A DNA stretch of 11,205 bases, taken from NCBI GenBank assembly GCA_965235125.1, contig CBDDXH010000037.1, positions 1-11,205 of the forward strand, read 5' to 3'. The notes below the pieces were generated by a model that had not been told where the DNA came from, ran no database searches, and saw only the letters and a program-made list of their open reading frames with translations. The stretch is from Pelagilacustribacter hypolimneticus (lineage in GTDB: Bacteria > Pseudomonadota > Alphaproteobacteria > Pelagibacterales > Pelagibacteraceae). A program made the position numbers and the translations under genes. Shown one piece after another: positions 1-7,151 of the stretch; within the stretch, counting starts at the first letter, position 1, and each line of letters opens with the position of its first letter.

Positions 1-1186
1 CAGGTATTAAAGAAGCAATAGTTGTTGTGATTAAAGAAAATAGAAAAATAACTAATATTGAAATAGGATTTATTTCACTTGGCATTTTATCTAAAAAATA
101 AATGTCTGCAGGAAAAATTTCCACATTTAAAATATTCGATAAAAATATACGTATAGTCTCTATATATACAGCAAACAGTATACCAAAAATTAAACCTGCA
201 ACTGTGGCGGTTAAGCCTATCGTGAACCCAGTTAAAAAAAAAGATTTAACAATAGATTTGTTGTTAAGACCGAGTGTTTTTAGTATCGCTATTTCTTTAG
301 TTTTATTTTTAATTAAAATTGTGAGACCTGAAACAATATTAAAAGCTGCAACAATTATAATTAAAGTTAAAATTATAAACATTACATTTCTCTCTACTTT
401 CAAAGCACTAAAAAAAGATTTGTTTAAATCAATCCAACTATAAATATAATAATTACTATCAATTTTTTGAATTCGCTCTTTTATATTGTCAGCTTCTAAT
501 GGATTTTGAAGATAAATTTCTAAATTAAGATCCTCTTCTGTTTTGCTAAAAAAATTGAGAGTCTCATTTAAATTTAAAAAAATTACATTCTGGTCAAATT
601 CATAAAAACCGCTACTAAATATACCTTTTACAACATAGGTTTCTTGCTTAGGTATACCTCCAAAAGGTGTGCTTATAAATGATGAGGAAAGAAGGTTTAT
701 TTTATCGTCCACTCGTAAATTTAAATCTATTGCTAATTGTTTTCCAACAATTATCTCGTTATTTTCAATTTTATACTTATCGCCTTCAATTAAAATTTTT
801 TTTAAGAAATCAAAATTATTTTTTTTGTTCTGATCAAGTCCTTTTATTAAAACACCTTTAGTCGTTTCAGATTTAATAACCACTCCTTCGCCACTGAAAG
901 AATCTAAATATTCTATTTCATTAAAATTATCTTTTAATTGTTTTTTAAATTCAATATTAATTCTTTCATTATTGTAAGGTTTAATAATTAAATGGGGATT
1001 GAAACCAAGAATTTTATTTGTAAGATCCGTTCTAAAGCCGTTCATTACAGACATTACTATTATCAAAATAGAAACACCTAACATAATACCAATAAATGAA
1101 AATGTTGAAATAACTTTTAAAAAACCTTCTTTTTTTTTAGGTCTTAAATTTCTTAATGCTATTAATTTTTCTACTGAGCTGAACAA
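1..1186 (-). CDS. lolC: LolC-type lipoprotein-releasing ABC transporter permease (C-terminal end cut by window edge)
   Basis: Inner-membrane permease of the Lol system, which with the ATPase LolD extracts outer-membrane lipoproteins from the inner membrane and passes them to LolA. The frame is open from a TTG at 1186 to the window edge and gives 395 residues. Full family members run to roughly 410, so only the last 15-20 or so residues are missing. The N-terminus (FSSVEKLIALRNLRPKKKEG) and the following VMSVMNGFR at the end of the first membrane helix (about 24-49) are typical of LolC/LolE. A MacB-like periplasmic domain follows (about 50-265), then helices at about 267-293, 313-345 and 373-395. 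The cytoplasmic coupling segment KEIAILKTLG (297-306) is the LolD contact region of this family. TTG is the only plausible start: an in-frame TAA lies at 1196-1198 and the next ATG (codon 35) would remove half of the first helix. The start follows the proS stop by one base, with no clear Shine-Dalgarno. Many Alphaproteobacteria have a single LolC/E-like permease; whether this should be called lolC, lolE or lolF cannot be decided here. Confidence 0.93.
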   Translation of the reverse strand, partial: MFSSVEKLIALRNLRPKKKEGFLKVISTFSFIGIMLGVSILIIVMSVMNGFRTDLTNKILGFNPHLIIKPYNNERINIEFKKQLKDNFNEIEYLDSFSGEGVVIKSETTKGVLIKGLDQNKKNNFDFLKKILIEGDKYKIENNEIIVGKQLAIDLNLRVDDKINLLSSSFISTPFGGIPKQETYVVKGIFSSGFYEFDQNVIFLNLNETLNFFSKTEEDLNLEIYLQNPLEADNIKERIQKIDSNYYIYSWIDLNKSFFSALKVERNVMFIILTLIIIVAAFNIVSGLTILIKNKTKEIAILKTLGLNNKSIVKSFFLTGFTIGLTATVAGLIFGILFAVYIETIRIFLSNILNVEIFPADIYFLDKMPSEINPISILVIFLFSLITTTIASLIP

Positions 1187-1187
1187 T

Positions 1188-2501
1188 TTATTTTTTTATT
1201 TTATATTTTACTTCTTTTAAATCTAACATTTCAGCATCCTTACCGACTTCTTTAAATTCTAATTTGTCCCCTTCGGATTTTGATCCAATTATAATTTGAT
1301 AGGGTATGCCTAACAAATTATGCTTTTTAAATTTAGCTGAAATATTTTCATCAACATCGTCTAATAGTACGTCTATATTGTCTTCTTTTAATTCTTTATA
1401 AATTTTATTGGATTTTTCTAAGCTATCTATATTATTTTTATTTATACTTGGAATAATAACTAGATCATATGGTGCAACTGACTTTGGCCATTTCATTACA
1501 TCATTTGAAAGTTTTGCCTCAATAATTGCCCCAACTAATCTAGATACGCCTATTCCATATGACCCCATTTTGACAGTGATTTTTTTTCCCTCTTGATGAT
1601 CAACTAGACAATTTAAAGGTTTTGAATATTTTTCACCAAAGTAAAAAATATGTCCTACTTCAATACCTTTAGTTATAATTTGATTTTCTTTTTTTACTTT
1701 TTTTTCAAAATTATCTTTACTAAATTTTTCATCCGTCACAGCATAAAATGAAGAAAAATCATTTCTCATTTTTTCTAACGAATCCGTGGTAAAATTGTAA
1801 CTACTTGTTTTGATATCAAAAATATTTTTATCTGCATAAACATTGCTCTCGCCATTATCTGCTAGGATTATAAATTCATGTGATAAGCTACCACCAATAG
1901 GTCCTGTATCAGCGGCCATTGGTATCGCCTGCAATTCTAATCTGTTAAAAGTTTTTAAATATGCATAAAACATTTTATTATATGATTGTTTGGCTCGTTC
2001 ATCATCGATATCGAATGAATAAGCGTCTTTCATATAAAATTCTCTGCATCTCATAATTCCAAATCTTGGTCTTATCTCGTCTCTAAATTTCCATTGAATA
2101 TGGTAAAGCATTAAAGGTAATGATTTATAGGACTTAATGCTGGACCTAAAAATTTCAGTTATTAGCTCTTCATTGGTTGGGCCGTAAAGCATTTCTCTTC
2201 CTTGACGATCTTTAATTCTAAGCATTTCTTCGCCGTAATCATTATATCTCCCACTTTCTTTCCAAATATCTGCTGATTGAATTGTTGGCATTAACATTTC
2301 TTGGGCACCAATTTTATCCTGTTCTTCTCGTACGATAGACTCAATTTTTTTCATGATCTTGAATCCTAATGGTAGCCAGGAGTATATTCCTGCTGCTGAT
2401 TGTTTAATCATGCCCGTTCTAAGCATAAGCTGATGCGATTTTATTTTAGCGTCGACTGGGAGATCTTTGGTTAAAGGTAAAAATAACTTTGATAATTGCA
2501 T
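1188..2501 (-). CDS. proS: Prolyl-tRNA synthetase, short form without the large editing insertion
   Basis: Class II aminoacyl-tRNA synthetase that charges tRNA-Pro in the cytoplasm. The protein has 437 residues. Motif 1 lies around 48-75, the GPTNEE substrate loop at 107-112, motif 2 (FRDEIRPRFGIMRCREFYMKD) at about 139-159, and motif 3 (GSYGIGVSRLVGAIIE) at 313-328. The anticodon-binding domain occupies about 344-437. E. coli ProRS is about 570 residues because it carries a large INS editing domain between motifs 2 and 3. Here that interval is only about 150 residues, so the INS domain is absent or reduced to a remnant, as is usual in Alphaproteobacteria. The ATG overlaps the upstream DUF1467 stop by one base (TAATG). 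A weak AAGAGG lies at 2514-2519, 12 bases before the ATG, which is rather far. The stop is one base before the lolC TTG. Confidence 0.97.
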   Translation of the reverse strand: MQLSKLFLPLTKDLPVDAKIKSHQLMLRTGMIKQSAAGIYSWLPLGFKIMKKIESIVREEQDKIGAQEMLMPTIQSADIWKESGRYNDYGEEMLRIKDRQGREMLYGPTNEELITEIFRSSIKSYKSLPLMLYHIQWKFRDEIRPRFGIMRCREFYMKDAYSFDIDDERAKQSYNKMFYAYLKTFNRLELQAIPMAADTGPIGGSLSHEFIILADNGESNVYADKNIFDIKTSSYNFTTDSLEKMRNDFSSFYAVTDEKFSKDNFEKKVKKENQIITKGIEVGHIFYFGEKYSKPLNCLVDHQEGKKITVKMGSYGIGVSRLVGAIIEAKLSNDVMKWPKSVAPYDLVIIPSINKNNIDSLEKSNKIYKELKEDNIDVLLDDVDENISAKFKKHNLLGIPYQIIIGSKSEGDKLEFKEVGKDAEMLDLKEVKYKIKK

Positions 2502-2755
2502 TATTGTAAATATCCTCTTAAATTTAAATAATTATTAATTACCAGATAGTATATTACTGAAAAAATTATTGAAGTAATTAAAGTTGTTATTAAAAATTTT
2601 TTAACAATTCTTGGGTTTTTTGGCGCTCCTGGATCGTTTCCTTTAAAATCGTCTTTAAATTCTATGTTCTGTGATTTTATGCCAAAAGGTAAAACTGAAA
2701 AAAAAATTATCCACCAGATACAAATATAAACAACAATAGCTCCTGTTACTCCCAT
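2501..2755 (-). CDS. DUF1467-family small membrane protein, function unknown
   Basis: An 84-residue protein with two predicted membrane helices (about 4-26 and 52-74). They are joined by a short, charged, polar loop that contains the signature DPGAP at 41-45, followed by NPRIVKK at the entry to the second helix. The first helix is rich in aromatic residues (CIWWIIFFS) and ends in LPFGIKSQ. This pattern (aromatic helix, LPFG(V/I)(K/R)SQ, DPGAP, second helix) matches the alphaproteobacterial DUF1467 family, which commonly sits between rnj and proS. No enzymatic motif is visible and I know of no experimentally defined role. Both junctions are TAATG overlaps (rnj stop/this start; this stop/proS start), so its translation is probably coupled to both neighbours. 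The family call rests on motif recognition and gene position, not on a search. Confidence 0.85.
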   Translation of the reverse strand: MGVTGAIVVYICIWWIIFFSVLPFGIKSQNIEFKDDFKGNDPGAPKNPRIVKKFLITTLITSIIFSVIYYLVINNYLNLRGYLQ

Positions 2756-4416
2756 TAAATTCTATAAATATTTATTGTGGTGTAGGGTTTTTTTCCAGTC
2801 CTATCTTTTACTATCTTTCTACAATTTTGTTTTAAAGTATCTATTAAATTGAGTTCCTGTTTTTTGCTTTGAACAGAAAATGTTCTACAAATATTATCTA
2901 CTTCATCTTCGATGTCGAAAATAAAATTTTCCGAAATTTCCTCTGTTGGAATACCTTTAAAAGAAATGACAGGTTTTTTTATTTTTCCATTATTGCTTAT
3001 TAATACTGTAACTTCTAAATAACCATTGACAGCTATATTTTTTCTCTCTTTTATAGAATTAGAATCCTCTCTAACACCCATAAAGCCATCTAAATACATT
3101 CTGCCAGAAGGCGCTTTATCAATAATTTGAGGACTATTAGTAGGAGCAATAAGTACAATATCACCGTTTTCGACTTGTAGAGTGTGTGGTACCTTCATTT
3201 CCTTTGCAAATTTAGCTTGTTCTTGCATGTGCCTATGTTCTCCGTGAACAGGGATAACCGTTTTTGGTTTTACCCAATCGTACATATCTTTCAAATCATC
3301 TCTGTTTGGATGTCCTGAGACATGAACAAAAGAATTTTCTTCTGTGATAATTTCAATTCCATTTCTTACTATCTCATTGTGCATTGAATAAAGTTTTTTT
3401 TCATTTCCAGGTATGATTTTTGAAGAAAAAATTACAGTATCACCTTTTTCTAAATAAACATCAGGGTGCGTACCATTAACAACTCTTTTAGTGGCTCCCA
3501 TAGGTTCTCCTTGGCTTCCTGTGCATAAATAAATAATTTTTTCTCTCGCAATATTTTTTGCATCACGAGGATCAATTGGTTCTATTAAATTTTGCAAATA
3601 TCCACATTGCCTGGCAGCTTTATAGATTCTATGCATCGATCTGCCTACCAATGATATTTGTCTGTTGGTTTTTTTTGCACAATAAAAAATTGTCTCCATG
3701 CGTGCAACATTGGAGGCAAATGTTGTAACAACTATTTTTTTTTTTTGTTCTGATATAATATTTAATAAGCTCTCGCGTACGTCCGACTCTGACCCTGCTC
3801 TACCTTCGTTAAAAACGTTGGTTGAATCACAAATCATGGCTATTACATTTTGATTTCCAATTTCTTTTAATTTTTTTTCATCAATTTTCTCTCCAATGAG
3901 AGGGTTTGGATCACATTTCCAATCTCCTGTATGTAAAACAATACCTAAAGGTGTTTTTATGCTTAATCCATTTGGTTCTAATATAGAATGAGTTAATGTA
4001 ATAAATTCTATTTCAAATTCACCTAATTTAATTTTTCCATTAAGTTGAACAATTTGAAGATAATTAGTTATATCAATTTTCTTTTCTTTAAATTTTTCTG
4101 TAACCAATGCGGCTGTAAAAGGTGTGGCGTAAATTTTACATTTAAGTTTAGGCCATATAATTGCTACGGAACCTATGTGATCTTCATGAGCATGGGTAAG
4201 TATAATTGCTAAAAGATCTTTTTTTTTATCTATAAGAAATCCTGGATCAGGATAAATTAAATCTATACCAGGAATAGAGTCGTCAGCAAAGGTAACACCC
4301 ATATCGACGGCTATCCATTTTTTATTATCTTCTTTTCCATAAGCATAAAGATTTAAATTCATGCCTATCTCTCCCGACCCACCTAATGGGCAAAATAAGA
4401 GCTGGTCTTTACTCAT
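2755..4416 (-). CDS. rnj: Ribonuclease J (metallo-beta-lactamase / beta-CASP RNase)
   Basis: Zinc-dependent exo/endoribonuclease acting in cytoplasmic mRNA decay and in rRNA maturation. The 553-residue length is normal for the family. The metallo-beta-lactamase ligands are in place: HAHEDH at 75-80, the histidine of LTHS at 143, and the aspartate of HTGDWK at 165. The beta-CASP part shows TTFASNVARM (231-240), CTGSQGEP (298-305), and VSGHPNRDD (366-374) with its conserved histidine. PVHGEHRH (389-396) follows as the lactamase domain is re-entered, and a C-terminal domain runs from about 460 to 553. The ATG overlaps the coaX stop as ATGA (4 bases) with no Shine-Dalgarno, so translation is probably by coupling. 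The end overlaps the DUF1467 start by one base. A run of 12 A residues on the coding strand lies within codons 224-228 (see the separate entry); loss of one A would produce an immediate TAG. Confidence 0.97.
   Translation of the reverse strand: MSKDQLLFCPLGGSGEIGMNLNLYAYGKEDNKKWIAVDMGVTFADDSIPGIDLIYPDPGFLIDKKKDLLAIILTHAHEDHIGSVAIIWPKLKCKIYATPFTAALVTEKFKEKKIDITNYLQIVQLNGKIKLGEFEIEFITLTHSILEPNGLSIKTPLGIVLHTGDWKCDPNPLIGEKIDEKKLKEIGNQNVIAMICDSTNVFNEGRAGSESDVRESLLNIISEQKKKIVVTTFASNVARMETIFYCAKKTNRQISLVGRSMHRIYKAARQCGYLQNLIEPIDPRDAKNIAREKIIYLCTGSQGEPMGATKRVVNGTHPDVYLEKGDTVIFSSKIIPGNEKKLYSMHNEIVRNGIEIITEENSFVHVSGHPNRDDLKDMYDWVKPKTVIPVHGEHRHMQEQAKFAKEMKVPHTLQVENGDIVLIAPTNSPQIIDKAPSGRMYLDGFMGVREDSNSIKERKNIAVNGYLEVTVLISNNGKIKKPVISFKGIPTEEISENFIFDIEDEVDNICRTFSVQSKKQELNLIDTLKQNCRKIVKDRTGKKPYTTINIYRI
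3735..3746 (-). repeat. 12-base poly-A tract (coding strand) inside rnj
   Basis: The plus strand shows twelve consecutive T, so the rnj mRNA carries twelve A in the stretch encoding Gln-Lys-Lys-Lys-Ile (residues 224-228). With twelve A the frame continues through TTFASNVARM. With eleven it reads CAA AAA AAA AAA TAG and stops at once. It is the longest homopolymer I found in the window; others, such as the 10-T run near 5025-5034 in coaX and the 9-T runs in rnj and lolC, are shorter. Confidence 0.9.
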
Positions 4417-5171
4417 TTAACTAAATTTTTATAAATAAACATAATACCTTTTATAGTAATATGTTTATCAATTGTTGAATTATTATTTACGAATTTAGCA
4501 AATATATCCGCATAGCCACCGGTTAAAATTATTTTAAATTTTGTTTTAAATTTTAAGCTAATCTTTTTGATTATATTGCCTATTAAGCCTTGATAACCCC
4601 AAAGAAACCCTGCATTCAGTGCATCTTTTGTATTTTTTCCATATACTTTTAAGTTCGACTTCAATTTAAATATTGGTAGCGCAGCAGTGCAGCTACTTAA
4701 GTTTAAAATTGATAATTTGACGCCTGGTGCAATGACGCCACCTTCATAAACACCTGGTTTTTTTACAATATCAAATGTAGTTGCTGTGCCAAAATCTAAA
4801 ACTAAACAATTTGTTTTAAATAAATTAAAAGCACCTATTGCATTGGCTATCCTATCAGAACCTAGCTGCTTATAATTATCTATATTAATTTTTATTAATT
4901 TTTTTAAACGTAGATTTTTAATTTCAAGGCATTGAAAGTTTTTTTTTGCTAGATATTTTTTAATTTTGTTATAAATAGCTGGAACAACACTAGAAAATAA
5001 TAATTTTTTATTTATTTTTTTTTTAAAAATTGGAATAAAAAACTTATTTAGATTATTATTTATAGATAATATTTTAGTTTCAATACTATATTGTTTTTTA
5101 ATTTTAGATCTATTATTAATTAAACAGATTTTCGTTAATGTGTTTCCAATATCTCCTACTAAATAGTCCAT
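4413..5171 (-). CDS. coaX: Type III pantothenate kinase
   Basis: Catalyses ATP-dependent phosphorylation of pantothenate, the first step of coenzyme A synthesis, in the cytoplasm. The protein has 252 residues, normal for CoaX. The ASKHA-fold motifs appear in order: the N-terminal phosphate loop DIGNTLTK (7-14), GSDRIANAIGAF (104-115) with the acidic residue characteristic of the family, DFGTATTFDI (126-135), the dimer/substrate segment EGGVIAPGV (143-151), and TGGYAD (217-222) near the C-terminus. Between these motifs the protein is very lysine- and asparagine-rich, in line with the strong AT bias here. It starts four bases after the birA stop, without a Shine-Dalgarno, and its TGA overlaps the rnj ATG. 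birA next to coaX (baf) is a recurrent bacterial arrangement. No CoaA- or CoaW-type features are seen. Confidence 0.94.
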   Translation of the reverse strand: MDYLVGDIGNTLTKICLINNRSKIKKQYSIETKILSINNNLNKFFIPIFKKKINKKLLFSSVVPAIYNKIKKYLAKKNFQCLEIKNLRLKKLIKINIDNYKQLGSDRIANAIGAFNLFKTNCLVLDFGTATTFDIVKKPGVYEGGVIAPGVKLSILNLSSCTAALPIFKLKSNLKVYGKNTKDALNAGFLWGYQGLIGNIIKKISLKFKTKFKIILTGGYADIFAKFVNNNSTIDKHITIKGIMFIYKNLVK

Positions 5172-5175
5172 TTAT

Positions 5176-5739
5176 TTAAATATATTTATTTTTGACGTAA
5201 GCAAAATTATTAGTATTTAAATCGTGAATCATGTTTTCATAATTATTTTTTATATTTTTAATAATATCTAAGTTTTTAATAATTTTTTTTGTATGCTCTT
5301 TTAAAAAAGTTGAAGCAATTTTTTTATGTTGAGGAGCATTACTTGTGTTTATACCTATACCCGAGATCAAAAATTTTTCATTATTATATTCGACAACCTC
5401 CTGTAAAATTCCACAAATTTTTTTATTTGCAATTAATAAATCATTTGGTTTTTTAATTTTAATATTTTTAGTTGTGTAATTTTTAAGAACTTTTTTAATA
5501 ATATTTGCATTTATCATTAAAAAATTTTCGATCTTGATCTTAGCTAGATTAACTTTAAAGAATATTGAAATAAAAATATTTCCTTTTTTAGAAATCCATT
5601 TCTTTCCCATGGTACCCCTGCCTTTAGTTTGTCTGTCGGCGATAATAAAACCTGAGATGTGTCTATGTTTTTGAATTAAATTGATAGCTTTATCATTAGT
5701 GCTTGTTAAGCTTTTAAATTTTGTAATTTTTAATTTCAT
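5176..5739 (-). CDS. birA: Biotin--[acetyl-CoA-carboxylase] ligase, minimal catalytic form
   Basis: Activates biotin as biotinyl-AMP and attaches it to the carrier lysine of acetyl-CoA carboxylase (AccB). Only 187 residues: there is no N-terminal winged-helix DNA-binding domain, so this is not a biotin repressor, and the protein ends where the catalytic core would normally be followed by an SH3-like C-terminal domain. Visible core motifs are TSTND (12-16), QTKGRG (37-42) opening the biotin/AMP loop, KKWISKKGNIFISIFF (46-61), PND (98-100), KKICGILQE (106-114), whose second lysine (K107) aligns with E. coli K183, and SGIGINTS (126-133). Two normally strong positions differ: the GRGRRGR loop reads GRGTMGK (40-46), and the Trp of KWPND is Lys (K97). 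The start overlaps the nuoN stop as TAATG. The role is fairly secure from the motifs and from its place beside coaX; activity is inferred. Confidence 0.88.
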   Translation of the reverse strand: MKLKITKFKSLTSTNDKAINLIQKHRHISGFIIADRQTKGRGTMGKKWISKKGNIFISIFFKVNLAKIKIENFLMINANIIKKVLKNYTTKNIKIKKPNDLLIANKKICGILQEVVEYNNEKFLISGIGINTSNAPQHKKIASTFLKEHTKKIIKNLDIIKNIKNNYENMIHDLNTNNFAYVKNKYI

Positions 5740-7151
5740 TAATTTATAACTAGTGTCTCAACAATAGAGTTTAAAAATGAAGGATAGATAAAAAATGTAG
5801 CGAGAATTAAACTGCTTATAAATAAAGTAGTTGATATTGCTAAATTGCTTGTTTGATCAAAAGATTTTTTTTCCTCGTCAAAATAAATAATTTTTATAAT
5901 TCGCAAATAATAAAAAGCAGATATTACAGTACTTAGTAATCCTATGATTGCAAGTGTATACATTTTACTCTCCACAACCGCCATAAAAACATAAAATTTT
6001 GCAAAAAACCCTGCTAATGGAGGTATTCCTGCTAACGAAAATAAAATAATTAAAAATGAGATAGACAAAATTGGATGTTGCTTTGATATTCCTGCTAAGT
6101 CTTCTAAATTTTCACAATATTGTCCATCTCTTTTCATTAAAAAAATGCACGCAAAAATTCCAAGATTCATGATCATATAAATAGAAATATAAGCAATACT
6201 GCTGCTGTAGCCTGTAATTGTGTTTGTTGAAATTCCTGCTAATGCAAAACCTATGTGGCCAATAGAACTATAGGCTATAAGTCTTTTAATTTTAGATTGC
6301 CCGATTGCAGCTACTGCACCTAGAATCATGGACGCTAAAGAAATAAAAATTAAAATTGGCTGCCATTGATCTGCTATTTGGCTAAAAGGTATCTGCATAA
6401 ATCTTATAAAGACTGCAATTCCAGCTAGCTTTGGAACAATTGCAAAAAAACTTGTTACAGAGCTTGGGGCGCCTTCATATACATCTGGTGTCCACATATG
6501 AAATGGAACAGCAGAAACTTTGAATGATAATCCTACTAAAATAAAAACCATTGCAAATACGGTACCTATATTTTCAGTACTTGTATTTAAACTAATTATT
6601 TCAAAGTTTGTTGAACCGCTAAAACCATAAAGGAGTGAACAGCCGTAAAGCAACAATCCCGAAGCTAATGAGCTTAAAATAAAATATTTTAATCCCGACT
6701 CATTAGATTTTAAATTATCTCTATCTAGAGAAGCTAAAATATATAAAGATAATGATTGCAGCTCTAAGCCAAGGTAAAAAAGTATAAGATCATTTGCACT
6801 TATCATGATGAACATTCCTAGCACAGATAAAAGTAGAACAAGTGAATATTCAAAATAATTTATCTTCGTTTCTTTGATAAATTTTTGTGTAATTATTAAT
6901 GTAAAAAAAGTTCCTATTAAAATTAAAATTTTAAAAAAATTTGTAAATGAATTAGAAATAAAACTATTCGAAAATAAGTTAAATGATTCACTAAAAGAAC
7001 TTATAATGATTATTGTTAAAGAAATAATTATTCCATAAATAATATTTGTCACGAGGATGTAACTTTCCTTATAAAAAACACCAATCATTAATGTTGTTAG
7101 TATTGATATGGAAAGAAATATTTCTGGTAAAAATAAGTTTATATTTTCCAT
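5739..7151 (-). CDS. nuoN: NADH-quinone oxidoreductase subunit N
   Basis: Antiporter-like proton-channel subunit of the membrane arm of respiratory complex I, next to the NuoK/J/A/H connecting segment. The 470-residue protein is hydrophobic throughout, consistent with the 14-helix fold. Key charged residues match those of E. coli NuoN: E130 in FYLGLE (E. coli E133), K211 in LSFK (K217), K241 in VPKLAG (K247), and K385 in GFFAKF (K395). The signature FHMWTPDVYEGAP is at 217-229 and KRLIAYSSIGHIGF at 289-302. ATG at 7151 overlaps the nuoM stop by one base (TAATG), and its own stop overlaps the birA start in the same way. No Shine-Dalgarno is apparent, so coupled translation with nuoM is likely. 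No truncation or missing catalytic residue is seen. Confidence 0.98.
   Translation of the reverse strand: MENINLFLPEIFLSISILTTLMIGVFYKESYILVTNIIYGIIISLTIIIISSFSESFNLFSNSFISNSFTNFFKILILIGTFFTLIITQKFIKETKINYFEYSLVLLLSVLGMFIMISANDLILFYLGLELQSLSLYILASLDRDNLKSNESGLKYFILSSLASGLLLYGCSLLYGFSGSTNFEIISLNTSTENIGTVFAMVFILVGLSFKVSAVPFHMWTPDVYEGAPSSVTSFFAIVPKLAGIAVFIRFMQIPFSQIADQWQPILIFISLASMILGAVAAIGQSKIKRLIAYSSIGHIGFALAGISTNTITGYSSSIAYISIYMIMNLGIFACIFLMKRDGQYCENLEDLAGISKQHPILSISFLIILFSLAGIPPLAGFFAKFYVFMAVVESKMYTLAIIGLLSTVISAFYYLRIIKIIYFDEEKKSFDQTSNLAISTTLFISSLILATFFIYPSFLNSIVETLVIN

Noticed and set aside
102..443. Plus-strand open frame of 113 codons
   Set aside because: It lies opposite the confidently identified lolC frame and its translation is a low-complexity Ile/Lys/Thr sequence without motifs.
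541..600. Possible frameshift in lolC around T- and A-rich runs
   Set aside because: Reading codon by codon, the minus-strand frame stays open and gives coherent family-like sequence (VIFLNLNETLNFFSKTEEDL).
679..1220. Two more plus-strand frames (679-861 and 999-1220)
   Set aside because: Both are antisense shadows of lolC (the second also reaches the end of proS), with no family signature and no ribosome-binding site.
1408..1596. Plus-strand frame of 62 codons
   Set aside because: Antisense to the motif 3/anticodon-domain region of proS; no recognisable protein.
5172..5175. Promoter or terminator between birA and coaX, the widest gap in the window
   Set aside because: Four bases cannot hold either element, and no stable GC hairpin with a T tract was seen at any junction.
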